Shown here in pieces: positions 52,676 to 63,988 of a stretch of 64,000 bases of DNA. Location of the stretch: the NCBI RefSeq assembly GCF_028548475.1, contig NZ_JAQQLE010000001.1, positions 62,001-126,000 on the forward strand, in the 5' to 3' direction. Position 1 is the first letter of the stretch. The number at the start of each line of letters is the position of its first letter. The position numbers and the translations under genes were made by a program. The notes under the pieces were generated by a model. That model was given only the letters and a program-made list of their open reading frames with translations. It did not search any database and was not told where the DNA came from. This DNA comes from Vogesella margarita (GTDB lineage Bacteria > Pseudomonadota > Gammaproteobacteria > Burkholderiales > Chromobacteriaceae).

Positions 52676-53521
52676 ATGAGCCGCAGTTATGCCTACCAGA
52701 TCGTCAACGTGTTTGCCGAAAGCCGTTTCGGCGGCAATCCGCTGGCGGTGTTTACCGATGCGCGCGGGCTGGACGATGCCGACATGCAGCTGATCGCCCG
52801 CCAGTTCAACCTGTCGGAAACGGTGTTCCTGCTGCCGGGTGATGCCGAGGCCGCCGCCAGCCTGCGCATCTTCACCCCCAGCTACGAGCTGCCGTTTGCC
52901 GGCCATCCCACCATCGGCAGCGCCGCGGTGCTGCACGCGCTGCAGGGGCTGGGCGATGCCTTCGCTCTGCGTACCAGGGCAGGCTTGATTCCGATCCGCC
53001 GGCAGGACGGCGTGTTCCGCCTCACCGCGGTGGCGGCCACGCAGCGTGCGGCCAACCTTGTGCCGGACGATGCGGCGGCGATGCTGGGCCTGGCCGCCGG
53101 CGACATCGCCGCCGCGCCGGTGTGGGTGAACGCCGGCAGCGAGCAGCTGCTGATCCGCCTGGCCAGCCGCGAGGCGGTGCTGGCGGCGCGGCCGGTGCAC
53201 GAGCTGTTCGTGCGCCACGCCACGCTGCACCCCGGGCGCAGCATCGCCTACCTGTGGCACGTGGCAAACCATGTCGGCACCGTGCGGCTGTTTTTCGAGC
53301 AGCAGGGTGCCGTCATCGAGGACCCGGGCACCGGCAGCGCCTGCGCCAACCTGGGCGGCTGGTGCGCGCTGAACGGGCTGGCGCCGCTGTCGTGGCGCAT
53401 CGAGCAGGGCGAGGCGATCCAGCGGCCGAATGTGCTGTATCTGGACGTGGACGCCGCCGGCACGGTGCAGGTCGGCGGCAAGGTGCAGCAACTGGGCGAG
53501 GGCACGTTCCGCTTGCCCTGA
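52676..53521 (+). CDS. PhzF-family isomerase/epimerase-like protein
   Basis: A 281-residue protein with the two-lobed PhzF fold. YQIVNVFAESRFGGNPLAVF, RQFNLSETVFLLP, ELPFAGHPTIGSA and EDPGTGSACANLGGW are family motifs; the catalytic Glu of PhzF is in LSETVF. No phenazine genes are nearby, so the substrate is unknown. CAGGAG precedes the start. Repeat word at 53048 encodes AANLV. Confidence 0.9.
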   Translation: MSRSYAYQIVNVFAESRFGGNPLAVFTDARGLDDADMQLIARQFNLSETVFLLPGDAEAAASLRIFTPSYELPFAGHPTIGSAAVLHALQGLGDAFALRTRAGLIPIRRQDGVFRLTAVAATQRAANLVPDDAAAMLGLAAGDIAAAPVWVNAGSEQLLIRLASREAVLAARPVHELFVRHATLHPGRSIAYLWHVANHVGTVRLFFEQQGAVIEDPGTGSACANLGGWCALNGLAPLSWRIEQGEAIQRPNVLYLDVDAAGTVQVGGKVQQLGEGTFRLP

Positions 53522-53585
53522 GCGCGGTGGCTTGCCACTATCGACAAGCGGCCAGCCGGCCGCTTTGTCATTGGGAGAATCCGTC

Positions 53586-54329
53586 ATGCTGCCCGATCGT
53601 TTTGCCGTCCTCTCCGACATCCACGGCAACCCGCCGGCCCTGCAGGCGGTGCTGGCTGACCTGCACGGTCGTGGCGTCCGCCACGCGGTGAACCTGGGCG
53701 ACATCCTGTCCGGCCCGCTGTGGCCGGCGGAGACCGCCGACCTGCTGATGGGCCTGAACCTGCCGACCATCGCCGGCAACCACGAACGCCAGCTGCTGGC
53801 CTGCCAGAGCAAGCCCGGCGGCCCGTCCGACCAGTACGCCTTTGATCAGACCTCGCCGCTGCAGCGCGCGTGGCTGGCGTCGCTGCCCGGTGCGCTGCGG
53901 CTGGGCGACGTGCAGCTCACCCACGGCAGCCCGCACAGCGACCTGCAGTACCTGCTGGACGACATCGTTGCGGCCAACCTTGTGCCGGCCAACCACGAAA
54001 CCGTCGCGCAGCGGCTGGGGCAGACCAGTGCCACGCTGGTGTTGTGCGGTCACAGCCACATGCCGCGCCTGCTGCAGCTGCCGGACGGCCCGCTGGTGCT
54101 GAACCCCGGAAGCGTGGGCCTGCCGGCCTACGACGACAGCGACGGCGGCTACCACCGCGTGCAGACCGGCGCGCCGCACGCCAGTTACGCGATTGCCGAG
54201 CGGGTGGCGGGGGGCTGGCAGGTGCAACTGTTGCGGATTGCCTACGACTGGCAGCAGGCCGCGCAACGGGCGGCAGACAACGGCCGGCCGGATTGGGCGG
54301 CCTGGCTGCAAAGCGGGATGGCGGCCTAG
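53586..54329 (+). CDS. Calcineurin-like metallophosphoesterase
   Basis: A 247-residue phosphoesterase with metal ligands in FAVLSDIHGNPPAL, VNLGDILSGP, IAGNHERQ, THGSPHSD and CGHSHMPR. Related to the YfcE/MJ0936 group; natural substrate unknown. It follows the PhzF-like gene by 64 bases and may be co-transcribed. Repeat word at 53970 encodes AANLV. Confidence 0.9.
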   Translation: MLPDRFAVLSDIHGNPPALQAVLADLHGRGVRHAVNLGDILSGPLWPAETADLLMGLNLPTIAGNHERQLLACQSKPGGPSDQYAFDQTSPLQRAWLASLPGALRLGDVQLTHGSPHSDLQYLLDDIVAANLVPANHETVAQRLGQTSATLVLCGHSHMPRLLQLPDGPLVLNPGSVGLPAYDDSDGGYHRVQTGAPHASYAIAERVAGGWQVQLLRIAYDWQQAAQRAADNGRPDWAAWLQSGMAA

Positions 54330-54364
54330 CGCCAGTTGCGGTCGCCTGAAATTCATACAAGTGA

Positions 54365-54393
54365 TTGAACGATTGGCGTATCAGGGTTAGAGT
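54365..54393 (+). promoter_or_regulatory. Candidate sigma-70 promoter of the DUF2147 gene
   Basis: TTGAAC, 17 bases, TAGAGT; about 75 bases before the start. Confidence 0.4.
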
Positions 54394-54466
54394 CGTGACA
54401 CCAAACTGGCGTTTGAAAAAGGCATGAGGGGTGCCGGCGCCGGACAACACGAGGGAGATACGCACC

Positions 54467-54898
54467 ATGAAGACACTAACCCAGCTCGCTACCGTCACCG
54501 CCCTGTTGCTGGTCAGCCAGGCGGCACTGGCCGCCGGTGCCGGCGGCACCTGGAAAACCATCGACGACGAGACCAAGCAGGCCAAGGCGCTGGTGGAGAT
54601 CAGCGAAAACGTCGGCGGCGAGCTGTCCGGCCGCATCGTGAAGCTGTTCGCCAATCCGGACGCGGTCTGCGACAAGTGCGACGGCCCGCTGAAGGGCAAG
54701 CCGGTGGTCGGCATGACTATCCTCACCGGTCTGAAAAAGGGCGGCGACGGCTGGGAGGGGGGCAAGATCCTCGACCCGAAATCCGGCAAGGTGTACAGCG
54801 CCAAGGCCAAGCTGGCCGAGGCCGGCAAGAAGCTGGAAGTGCGCGGCTTCATCGGCATGGCGCTGCTGGGCCGCACCCAGACCTGGGAACGCCAGTAA
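54467..54898 (+). CDS. DUF2147 exported protein
   Basis: A 143-residue periplasmic protein with signal peptide (cleavage after AALA) and the DUF2147 core: GTWKTIDDETKQAKALVEI, CDKCDGPLKGKPVVGMTIL and GKILDPKSGKVYSAKAKL, ending RTQTWERQ. The CDKC pair may form a disulfide. Function unknown. GAGGGAG precedes the start. Confidence 0.9.
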   Translation: MKTLTQLATVTALLLVSQAALAAGAGGTWKTIDDETKQAKALVEISENVGGELSGRIVKLFANPDAVCDKCDGPLKGKPVVGMTILTGLKKGGDGWEGGKILDPKSGKVYSAKAKLAEAGKKLEVRGFIGMALLGRTQTWERQ

Positions 54899-54986
54899 GC
54901 CAGTCAGCGCGGCCCGCGCGGCCGCAAGCGGTAGCAATCGACGGGACAGCTTGGGCTGTCCCGTTTTGCATGGGTACAATGCGGCC

Positions 54987-57035
54987 ATGAACTCTCCTGC
55001 CGATATCGCCGGCCAGCCGCCGCTGGCCGCGCCCGCCACCGCCAAGAAACTGGAGAAGCTCGGCATCCGCCGCCGCTTCGACCTGGTGCTGCACCTGCCG
55101 CTGCGCTACGAGGACGAGACCCACCTCTACCCGATCGCGCAGGCGCCGTACGGCCAGGCGGTGCTGGTGGAGGGCGAGGTGACGCAGTGCGAGGTGCAGT
55201 TCCGCCCGCGGCGGCAGCTGGTGGTGCAGATCGAGGACAAGAGCGGCAAGCTGGTGCTGCGCTTCATCCACTTCTACGGCAGCACGCAGCAGCAGCTGGC
55301 CAAGGGCCGCCGCGTGCGGGCGCTGGGCGAGGTGCGCCGCGGCTTCTTCGGCGACGAGATGGTGCACCCCAAGATCCGCGAGGTGCACGAGGGCGATCCG
55401 CTGGCCGACAGCCTGACCCCGGTCTATCCGACGGTCAACGGCCTGACCCAGCCGGTGCTGCGCCGCCTGATCCACGCCGAACTGAAGGCGCAGCCGATGC
55501 CGGAGACGCTGCCGGACGACATCCGCCGCCGCCTGGGGCTGATGCCCTTCGCCGACGCGGTGCAGCTGTTGCACCGCCCCGGCCCCGAGTATTCCGCCAC
55601 CCAGCTCACCGACGGCAACCTGCCGGCGTGGCAGCGGTTGAAGTTCGACGAGCTGCTGGCGCAGCAGCTGTCGATGCGTCTGGCCTACCGCGCGCGGCGG
55701 CAGGGCACAGCGCCGGTGATCGCCGGCGACGGCAGCCTGCGCGCGCGGCTTGCGGCCAACCTTCCGTTCGCTCTGACCTGCGCGCAGCAGAAAGTTCTGG
55801 CCGAGATCGTCACCGATCTGGCGCTGGCGCATCCGATGAACCGCCTGCTGCAGGGCGACGTCGGCAGCGGCAAGACCATCGTGGCGGCGATGGCGGCGCT
55901 GGCGGCGATCGAGGCCGGCTTCCAGGTGGCGCTGATGGCGCCGACCGAGATCCTGGCAGAGCAGCACTACGTGAAGCTGGCCGCCTGGCTCGCGCCGCTG
56001 GGCATCGACGTGGCCTGGCTGTCCGGCAGCCTGCGCAAGAAGGCGCGTGGCGAGATGGCGGCCAAGATTGCCGGCGGCGAGGCGCGGCTGGCGGTGGGCA
56101 CCCACGCGCTGTTCCAGGACGACGTTGCCTTCAGCCGGCTGGGGCTGGTGATCGTCGACGAGCAGCACCGCTTCGGCGTCGGCCAGCGTCTGGCCCTGCA
56201 GCAGAAGGGCGCCGAGCCGCACCAGCTGATGATGTCGGCGACGCCGATCCCGCGCACGCTGGCGATGAGTTTCTACGCCGATCTGGACGTATCGGTAATC
56301 GACGAGCTGCCACCGGGGCGCACGCCCATCGTCACCAAGCTGATCAACGCCGACCGCCGTGACGAGGTGGTGCGCTTCGTCGACAAGGCCTGCCGCGAGG
56401 GCAACCAGGTGTACTGGGTGTGCCCGCTGATCGAGGAGTCGGAAACGCTGCAGCTGCAGACCGCGGTCGATACCCACGCGGTGCTGGTGGAAGACCTGCC
56501 GCAGTGGGGCGTCGGGCTGGTGCACGGCCGCATGAAGGCGGCCGAAAAGGCCGAGGTGATGGGCCGCTTCATCCGCAACGAGCTGCAGCTGCTGGTGGCG
56601 ACCACGGTGATCGAGGTCGGCGTCGACGTGCCCAACGCCAGCCTGATGGTGATCGAACACGCCGAGCGCATGGGCCTGGCGCAGCTGCACCAGCTGCGCG
56701 GCCGGGTAGGGCGGGGCGCGGCGAAGAGCAGCTGCGTGCTGCTGTTCGAGACGCCGCTGTCGGAGCTGGCCAAGGCACGGCTGAAGGTGATCTACGAGAA
56801 CACCGACGGTTTCGAGATCGCGCGCCAGGACCTGAACATCCGCGGCCCCGGCGAGTTCCTCGGCGCGCGTCAGAGCGGCCTGCCGATGCTGCGTTTTGCC
56901 GATCTGGAGGCCGACATCGAGCTGCTGGAGGCGGCGCGCGAACTGGCACCGCAGCTGTTGCAAGGTTGGCCGCAACACGCGCAGGCGCATCTGGCGCGCT
57001 GGCTGGCCGGGCGCGAGCACTTTCTCAAGGCCTGA
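54987..57035 (+). CDS. recG: ATP-dependent DNA helicase RecG
   Basis: A 682-residue branched-DNA helicase for replication-fork rescue. N-terminal wedge domain, then Walker A GDVGSGKT, DEQHRFG box, SATPIPRTL and the motif VI GRVGRG. ATG 54987 lies 6 bases after TACAAT. Repeat words at 55752 (LAANLP) and 56962 (QGWPQ), and one more 9 bases after the stop (57044). Confidence 0.96.
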   Translation: MNSPADIAGQPPLAAPATAKKLEKLGIRRRFDLVLHLPLRYEDETHLYPIAQAPYGQAVLVEGEVTQCEVQFRPRRQLVVQIEDKSGKLVLRFIHFYGSTQQQLAKGRRVRALGEVRRGFFGDEMVHPKIREVHEGDPLADSLTPVYPTVNGLTQPVLRRLIHAELKAQPMPETLPDDIRRRLGLMPFADAVQLLHRPGPEYSATQLTDGNLPAWQRLKFDELLAQQLSMRLAYRARRQGTAPVIAGDGSLRARLAANLPFALTCAQQKVLAEIVTDLALAHPMNRLLQGDVGSGKTIVAAMAALAAIEAGFQVALMAPTEILAEQHYVKLAAWLAPLGIDVAWLSGSLRKKARGEMAAKIAGGEARLAVGTHALFQDDVAFSRLGLVIVDEQHRFGVGQRLALQQKGAEPHQLMMSATPIPRTLAMSFYADLDVSVIDELPPGRTPIVTKLINADRRDEVVRFVDKACREGNQVYWVCPLIEESETLQLQTAVDTHAVLVEDLPQWGVGLVHGRMKAAEKAEVMGRFIRNELQLLVATTVIEVGVDVPNASLMVIEHAERMGLAQLHQLRGRVGRGAAKSSCVLLFETPLSELAKARLKVIYENTDGFEIARQDLNIRGPGEFLGARQSGLPMLRFADLEADIELLEAARELAPQLLQGWPQHAQAHLARWLAGREHFLKA

Positions 57036-57063
57036 CGCGGCTTGCGGCCAACCTTGCGCCATG

Positions 57064-57094
57064 AAAAAGGGCTGCCCGCAGGCAGCCCTTTTTG
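57064..57094. terminator. Bidirectional terminator between recG and pit
   Basis: A 13-base stem AAAAAGGGCTGCC/GGCAGCCCTTTTT with a CGCA loop between convergent genes. Confidence 0.93.
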
Positions 57095-57109
57095 TTTGCA
57101 GCGTCGTGC

Positions 57110-58558
<1,449 letters not shown>

Positions 58559-58729
58559 GATTGATGTGTAAGGCGTTATCCGAAAGGCGGGATTCTTGGG
58601 GTTGGCAGATGACACGTCAAGGGCTTGTAACAATCTTTTTGCGGTGCGTCCGAAATGTGCCAAAGGCATGAGTTTACGGCTTGACAGTGTTGTATTTTGG
58701 CAGGGTTTAGTGGCTTGATTTGAAAAGAA

Positions 58730-58754
58730 AAATGCCTCCGTTCTGGAGGCATTT
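58730..58754 (-). terminator. Terminator of the pst operon
   Basis: A 10-base stem AAATGCCTCC/GGAGGCATTT with a 5-base loop; on the minus strand it is followed by TTCTTTT. Confidence 0.88.
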
Positions 58755-58780
58755 GAGGGGCTGTAATAAAACAGTAATAT

Positions 58781-59545
58781 TCAGCCGAATTTGCCGGTGA
58801 TGTAGTCTTCGGTTTCCTTGCGCTTGGGCGCGGTGAAGATATCGTCGGTGGCGCCGAACTCCATCAGCTCGCCCAGGTACATGTAGGCGGTGTAGTCGGA
58901 CACGCGGGCCGCCTGCTGCATGTTGTGGGTGACGATGGCGATGGTGTAGTCCTGCTTCAGCTCGTGGATCAGTTCCTCGATGTGCGCGGTGGAGATCGGG
59001 TCCAGTGCCGAGGTCGGTTCGTCCAGCAGCAGCACTTCCGGGCGGGTGGCGACGCCACGCGCGATGCACAGGCGCTGTTGCTGGCCGCCGGACAGCGAGT
59101 TGCCGGACTGCTTCAGCTTGTCCTTCACCTCGTTCCACAGCGCCGCCTTGCGCAGCGCCCATTCCACACGATCGTCCATCTCGCTGCGCGACAGGTTTTC
59201 GTACAGCTTCACGCCGAAGGTGATGTTGTCGTAGATCGACATCGGGAACGGCGTCGGCTTCTGGAACACCATGCCGACGCTGGCGCGCAGCATGTTCACG
59301 TCGACCGATTTGGCGAGGATGTTCTGGTTGTCGAGCAGGATCTCGCCTTCGGCGCGCATGCCGGGATACAGCTCGAACATGCGGTTGAAGGTGCGCAGCA
59401 GCGTCGATTTGCCACAGCCGGACGGCCCGATGAAGGCGGTGACCTTGCCGGCCGGGATGTCGAGGTTGACCTTCTTCAGCGCGAGGAAGTTGCCGTAGTA
59501 AAAGTTGAGGTCTTTTACCTTGAGCTTGATTGCTTGTTCAGTCAT
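58781..59545 (-). CDS. pstB: Phosphate ABC transporter ATP-binding protein
   Basis: A 254-residue ATPase with Walker [10 protein letters not shown], signature LSGGQQQRL, Walker [13 protein letters not shown] and the PstB-specific [19 protein letters not shown]. It energises phosphate import. Last gene of pstSCAB; no phoU follows in this window. Confidence 0.97.
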   Translation of the reverse strand: MTEQAIKLKVKDLNFYYGNFLALKKVNLDIPAGKVTAFIGPSGCGKSTLLRTFNRMFELYPGMRAEGEILLDNQNILAKSVDVNMLRASVGMVFQKPTPFPMSIYDNITFGVKLYENLSRSEMDDRVEWALRKAALWNEVKDKLKQSGNSLSGGQQQRLCIARGVATRPEVLLLDEPTSALDPISTAHIEELIHELKQDYTIAIVTHNMQQAARVSDYTAYMYLGELMEFGATDDIFTAPKRKETEDYITGKFG

Positions 59546-59558
59546 GGTGCGTCAAGCC

Positions 59559-60479
59559 TTAATGAGATTGGGTTTTCTGACTGCCCAGCCAGCGGGCAAC
59601 GATGTTCAGGGTCAGTACGCTGAGCGTGATCAGCAGGGCGCCGGCCCAGGCAAGGGCGTGCCAGTCTTCGTACGGGCTCATCGCGAACTGGAAGATCACG
59701 ATCGGCAGGTTGGCCATCGGCTGGTTCATGCCGCTCCAGAACTGGTTGTTCAGCGCGGTGAACAGCAGCGGTGCGGTCTCGCCGGAAATGCGGGCCACCG
59801 CCAGCAGGATGCCGGTGATCACGCCGGCCTTGGCCGAGCGCAGCGTCACGTACATGGTCACCTTCCACTGCGGGGCGCCGAGTGCGATCGCCGCTTCGCG
59901 CAGGCTGTTCGGTACCAGGCGCAGCATGTTCTCGGTGGTGCGCACCACGACCGGGATCACCAGCAGCGACAGCGCCAGCGCGCCGGCCCAGCCGGAGAAG
60001 TGGCCCATGGTCACCACGTACATCTCGTAGATGAACAGGCCGATGACGATGGAAGGTGCCGACAGCAGGATGTCGTTGATGAAGCGGGTGGCGGGTGCCA
60101 GCCAGCCGCGATCGCCGAATTCCGCCAGGTACACGCCGGCGAGGATGCCGATCGGGGTGCCGAGCAGGGTGCCGAAGAAGGTCATCTTCAGCGAGCCGGC
60201 GATGGCGTTGATCAGGCCGCCAGCGGAGCCGGGCGGCGGCGTGATCTTGGTGAACACGTCCATGCTCATGCCGGCCAGGCCGTGGGCGAGCAGGGTGTAC
60301 AGGATCCACGCCAGCCAGAACAGGCCGAACCCCATCGCCAGCAGCGAAGCGGTCATGTTGAAGCCGTTGACGAAACGGCGTCGGGCGTAGATGGCGTTGT
60401 TGCGCGAATTTTTGCTTGGTTGTGCCGACATGGTGCGATCCGTGTTGGGCGAACGGGCGGTCAGGGTGGTAGTCATCAT
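59559..60479 (-). CDS. pstA: Phosphate ABC transporter permease PstA
   Basis: A 306-residue permease with about six membrane helices and the EAA-type loop [21 protein letters not shown]. The GGGAG site lies so close to 60479 that ATG 60476 may be the real start. Gap of 8 bases after pstC. Confidence 0.95.
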   Translation of the reverse strand: MMTTTLTARSPNTDRTMSAQPSKNSRNNAIYARRRFVNGFNMTASLLAMGFGLFWLAWILYTLLAHGLAGMSMDVFTKITPPPGSAGGLINAIAGSLKMTFFGTLLGTPIGILAGVYLAEFGDRGWLAPATRFINDILLSAPSIVIGLFIYEMYVVTMGHFSGWAGALALSLLVIPVVVRTTENMLRLVPNSLREAAIALGAPQWKVTMYVTLRSAKAGVITGILLAVARISGETAPLLFTALNNQFWSGMNQPMANLPIVIFQFAMSPYEDWHALAWAGALLITLSVLTLNIVARWLGSQKTQSH

Positions 60480-60487
60480 GCTCCCGC

Positions 60488-61450
60488 TCAGGAATTACGG
60501 CCTTCCTGCTTCTTCAGTTGCAGCAGCAGCAACTTGGAGCAGGACAGTACGACAAAGGTGATGAAGAACAGGATCAGGCCGAGCTCGATCAGCGCCGCCA
60601 TGTGGAATTCGCCGGTCGCTTCGGCAAATTCGTTGGCCAGTGCCGAGGCAATCGAGTTGCCGGCATCGAACAGGCTGGTGGACAGGTTGGTGGAGTTGCC
60701 GATCACGAAGGTGACCGCCATGGTCTCGCCCAGCGCACGACCCAGCCCCAGCATGATGCCGCCGATGACGCCGGTCTTGGTGTAGGGCAGGACCACGTTG
60801 CGCACCACTTCCCAGGTGGTGCCACCCAGGCCGTAGGCGGATTCCTTCAGCATTGGCGGTACTACTTCGAACACGTCGCGCATTACCGAGGCGATGAACG
60901 GAATCACCATGATCGCCAGGATCAGGCCGGCGGTGAAGATGCCGATACCCATCGGCGCGCCCTGGAACAGGAAGCCGATCAGCGGCCATTCACCCAGGTT
61001 TTCCATGACCCATGGCTGCACGTGGTCGCCGAACAGCGGCGCGAATACGAACAGGCCCCACATGCCGTAGATGATGGACGGGATGCCGGCCAGTAGTTCC
61101 ACCGCGATGCCCAGCGGGCGCTTGAGCAGCGGCGGGCAGATTTCGGTCAGGAAGATGGCAATGCCGAAGCTGACCGGAACCCCGATCAGCAACGCGATAA
61201 AGGAGGTGACCAGCGTGCCGAAGATCGGCACCACTGCGCCGAAGTTTTCCGATACCGGATCCCATTCGGTGCTGGTCAGGAAGCCCCAGCCAAAGTGCCG
61301 GATGCTGGGCATGGCGCCGATGACAAGCGAGATCAGGATGCCGACCAGCAGTGCCAGCACCAGGAAGGCAAAAAACCGGGTGGTCACGCGGAACAGCGAG
61401 TCCAGCATCATCTGGCGCTTCGGGTTGGCGCTGTTGCTTAGTTTTTCCAT
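60488..61450 (-). CDS. pstC: Phosphate ABC transporter permease PstC
   Basis: A 320-residue permease with six membrane helices and the loop [23 protein letters not shown]. Separated from pstS by 79 bases that contain a terminator-like hairpin, as expected where the binding protein is made in excess. Confidence 0.95.
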   Translation of the reverse strand: MEKLSNSANPKRQMMLDSLFRVTTRFFAFLVLALLVGILISLVIGAMPSIRHFGWGFLTSTEWDPVSENFGAVVPIFGTLVTSFIALLIGVPVSFGIAIFLTEICPPLLKRPLGIAVELLAGIPSIIYGMWGLFVFAPLFGDHVQPWVMENLGEWPLIGFLFQGAPMGIGIFTAGLILAIMVIPFIASVMRDVFEVVPPMLKESAYGLGGTTWEVVRNVVLPYTKTGVIGGIMLGLGRALGETMAVTFVIGNSTNLSTSLFDAGNSIASALANEFAEATGEFHMAALIELGLILFFITFVVLSCSKLLLLQLKKQEGRNS

Positions 61451-61480
61451 GAAAATCTCTTGGTCTGATTGGCAGACAAA

Positions 61481-61505
61481 AAGCCGAGGAGTCTCTCCCC
61501 GGCTT
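61481..61505 (-). terminator. Partial terminator between pstS and pstC
   Basis: An 11-base stem with one mismatch and a 3-base loop; on the minus strand it ends in TTTTTGTCT. Probable attenuation giving more pstS than pstCAB mRNA. Confidence 0.75.
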
Positions 61506-61529
61506 GTACTTCAGTCCTGCGGCTGCAGA

Positions 61530-62567
61530 TTACTTCCAGACCGGGGCGCCGGAGGTGGCGGTGATCTGCTTCCAGCTGCTGCGGATGACTGTCTTCACAT
61601 TGGCAGGCATCGGCACATAGTCAAGCTGGGTGGCAATGGCGTCGCCGCCCTTGTAGGCCCAGTCGAAGAACTTCAGCGCTTCCTGTGCCTGTTCCGGCTT
61701 GTCCTGTTTCTTATGCATCAGGATGAAGGTCGCACCGGAGATCGGCCAGCTGTCCTTGCCAGGCTGGTTGGTCAGGATCAGGTAGAAGCCCGGTGCCTTG
61801 GCCCAGTCGGCGTTGGCCGCAGCCGCCTTGAAGGTGCTGTCGTCCGGATTCACGAAGGTGCCGGCGGCATTCTGTACCTGGGTGTGGGCAATCTTGTTCT
61901 GCTTGGCGTAGGCGTATTCCACGTAGCCGATGGCGCCCTTGATGCGGGTCACGTAGTTGGCCACGCCTTCGTTGCCCTTGCCACCGACACCTGTCTTCCA
62001 GTTAACGGCCGTGTTTTCACCGATAGAGGACTTCCACTCCGGCGACACCTTGGACAGATAGTTGGTGAAGATGAAGGTGGTGCCGGAGCCGTCGGAGCGG
62101 CGTACCACGGTAATCTTCTGGTCAGGCAGCTTCACGCCCGGGTTCAGCTTGCCGATGGCGGCATCGTTCCAGTTGGCAACCTTGCCAAGGTAGATGTCGG
62201 CCAGCAGCGGGCCGGTCAGTTTCAGCTGGCCGGCGCCGATGCCCGGTACGTTGACTACCGGAACCACGCCGCCGATCACGGTTGGGAACTGGGTCAGACC
62301 GTGCTTGCTCAGCTCTTCCGGCTTCAGCGGCATGTCGGAGGCGCCGAAGTCAACGGTCTTGGACTGGATCTGTTTGATACCGCCACCCGAGCCGATCGAC
62401 TGGTAGTTCATGTTGTTGTTGGTCTGTGCCTTGTACGCTTCCGCCCACTTGGCGTACAGCGGATACGGGAAGGTGGCACCGGCACCGGTGATGTCAGCCG
62501 CAAACACATTGCTTGCAACAAAACCGGAAACCGCCAGCGCGGCAGCCCAACGAATAGAATGTTTCAT
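61530..62567 (-). CDS. pstS: Phosphate-binding protein PstS
   Basis: A 345-residue periplasmic protein with signal peptide (cleavage after NVFA) and the phosphate-site segments [41 protein letters not shown] and [18 protein letters not shown]. First gene of the operon, with an AGGAG site and a Pho-box-like sequence upstream. Confidence 0.97.
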   Translation of the reverse strand: MKHSIRWAAALAVSGFVASNVFAADITGAGATFPYPLYAKWAEAYKAQTNNNMNYQSIGSGGGIKQIQSKTVDFGASDMPLKPEELSKHGLTQFPTVIGGVVPVVNVPGIGAGQLKLTGPLLADIYLGKVANWNDAAIGKLNPGVKLPDQKITVVRRSDGSGTTFIFTNYLSKVSPEWKSSIGENTAVNWKTGVGGKGNEGVANYVTRIKGAIGYVEYAYAKQNKIAHTQVQNAAGTFVNPDDSTFKAAAANADWAKAPGFYLILTNQPGKDSWPISGATFILMHKKQDKPEQAQEALKFFDWAYKGGDAIATQLDYVPMPANVKTVIRSSWKQITATSGAPVWK

Positions 62568-62621
62568 GCTTGCTCCTAGAGTTCACGACTTGTTTCGATG
62601 TGCGCATCCTAAGGGAGGCTC

Positions 62622-62639
62622 TTTGCAGAAATATTACAG
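62622..62639 (-). promoter_or_regulatory. Pho-box-like element upstream of pstS
   Basis: On the minus strand CTGTAAT-ATTT-CTGCAAA resembles two PhoB half sites (CTGTCAT) with the usual 4-base AT spacer; the first matches 6 of 7, the second is weaker. It lies 55 bases before pstS. PhoB control is inferred. Confidence 0.6.
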
Positions 62640-62673
62640 TCATGACCATGCACAGCAATGTAGTACCCGCTGA

Positions 62674-62679
62674 TATAAT
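62674..62679 (+). promoter_or_regulatory. Extended -10 promoter of tpiA
   Basis: TGATATAAT, a perfect extended -10, 34 bases before the tpiA start. Confidence 0.65.
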
Positions 62680-62713
62680 TTGCCCATTAAAAACAGCACT
62701 CGGGGTATTCGGC

Positions 62714-63460
62714 ATGACGGGCAAACTGGTAATCGGCAACTGGAAGATGAACGGACGGCTTGCGGCCAACCTTGCGCTGCTCGACGCGCTGCAGGCCAAT
62801 GCGGCCGTGCAGGCGGCCCAGGTGGCGGTGGCGCCGCCGTTTGCCTACCTTGGCCAGGCCGCGACCGTGCTGGCAGGCAGCAATATCGCGCTGGCGGCGC
62901 AGGATGTCAGTGCCTTTGACAAGGATGGTGCCTATACCGGCGAGGTCAGCGCCGCGATGCTGGCCGATGTCGGCTGTCGCTATGTGCTGATCGGCCACTC
63001 CGAGCGCCGCCAGTACTTTGCCGAAGACCATGCCTTGCTGGCGCGCAAGCTGCAGGCGGCCGTCGCCGCCGGTCTGATCCCGGTCTACTGCGTGGGCGAG
63101 ACGCTGGCCGAGCGCGAGGCTGATGCTTATAAGGCGGTTATTGCGGAACAGCTGGCGGTGCTGGGGGCATTGGCCGGTCACGACTATGTGGTGGCGTACG
63201 AGCCGGTGTGGGCCATCGGCACCGGCAAGGTGGCCAGCGTCGAGCAGATCGACGAGGTGCACCAGTTTATCCGGGAAACCGTGTTGCAATGCCATGGGGC
63301 TTCTGATAGTATTCGCGTCCTCTACGGAGGCAGCGTCAAGGCAGACAATGCGGATGCGATTTTATCGCTGCAAAGTGTCGGTGGCGCCTTGGTTGGCGGG
63401 GCATCCTTGGATGTTGAGAGCTTTGGGCGAATTTGCCAGGCTGCTAAAATAACGGTATAG
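62714..63460 (+). CDS. tpiA: Triose-phosphate isomerase
   Basis: A 248-residue glycolytic enzyme. Catalytic Lys in GNWKMNG, His in IGHSERR, Glu in [11 protein letters not shown]; phosphate loop [12 protein letters not shown] 62714 matches the conserved start. Repeat word at 62762-62773 encodes LAANLA. secG begins one base after the stop. Confidence 0.97.
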   Translation: MTGKLVIGNWKMNGRLAANLALLDALQANAAVQAAQVAVAPPFAYLGQAATVLAGSNIALAAQDVSAFDKDGAYTGEVSAAMLADVGCRYVLIGHSERRQYFAEDHALLARKLQAAVAAGLIPVYCVGETLAEREADAYKAVIAEQLAVLGALAGHDYVVAYEPVWAIGTGKVASVEQIDEVHQFIRETVLQCHGASDSIRVLYGGSVKADNADAILSLQSVGGALVGGASLDVESFGRICQAAKITV

Positions 63461-63461
63461 T

Positions 63462-63806
63462 ATGGAACTTCTGAATACATTAGCACTCGTCGCCATGTTG
63501 GTTTCTGCGCTGGCGATCATCATTCTTGTCCTGATGCAGCATGGCAAGGGTGCGGATATGGGTGCTGCTTTCGGTAGTGGTGCATCGGGTAGTCTGTTTG
63601 GTGCCACCGGTTCCGCGAATTTTCTGAGTAGGGCTACTGCGATTGCGGCAGTCGTATTCTTCTCGTCCTTGATGGTTATTGGTTTCTTTCACTCCTCGGC
63701 CAAGACGGAATTGGGCGTGATGGGTGGAGTATCCAGCCAGTCTGCATCGCCAATCCCGGGTGGCGCGGATAAAAGCAAGGCCTCTGGTTCTGTGATTCCA
63801 GAGTAA
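63462..63806 (+). CDS. secG: Preprotein translocase subunit SecG
   Basis: A 114-residue inner-membrane protein with two helices (about 5-25 and 55-78) and the conserved loop VLMQHGKGADMGAAFGSGASGSLFGATGSANFLSR. It supports SecYEG translocation. tpiA-secG-tRNA-Leu is a conserved order in betaproteobacteria. Confidence 0.96.
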   Translation: MELLNTLALVAMLVSALAIIILVLMQHGKGADMGAAFGSGASGSLFGATGSANFLSRATAIAAVVFFSSLMVIGFFHSSAKTELGVMGGVSSQSASPIPGGADKSKASGSVIPE

Positions 63807-63824
63807 AAATTGAGTTTGTATAGT

Positions 63825-63910
63825 GCCGACATGGTGGAATTGGTAGACACGCTATCTTGAGGGGGTAGTGGCCATAGGCTGTGTGAGTTCGAGTCTCACT
63901 GTCGGCACCA
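63825..63910 (+). tRNA. tRNA-Leu (anticodon GAG)
   Basis: An 86-base tRNA with encoded CCA. The acceptor arms GCCGACA and TGTCGGC pair perfectly; the D-arm has TGGTAGAC; anticodon stem CTATC/GGTAG frames the loop TTGAGGG with anticodon GAG; a long variable arm marks a class II tRNA; the T-loop GTTCGAGTC is present. It begins 18 bases after secG. Confidence 0.96.
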
Positions 63911-63916
63911 CATTCA

Positions 63917-63951
63917 AAAAACAGGCCATCGGGAAACCGGTGGCCTGTTTT
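63917..63951 (+). terminator. Terminator after tRNA-Leu
   Basis: A 15-base stem with a few wobble pairs, AAAACAGGCC at the base and a GAAAC-type loop, ending in TTTTA. Confidence 0.88.
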
Positions 63952-63961
63952 ACTTGGAGCC

Positions 63962-63988
63962 AAGGAGGTCTTTGACCTCCTTTCTTTT
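63962..63988 (+). terminator. Second terminator-like hairpin
   Basis: AAGGAGGTC/GACCTCCTT with a 3-base loop, then TCTTTT. Confidence 0.7.

Noticed and set aside
52676-53521. Part of a phenazine biosynthesis cluster
   Set aside because: Only the PhzF fold is present; no other phz-type gene is adjacent, and PhzF-like proteins are widespread in unrelated contexts.
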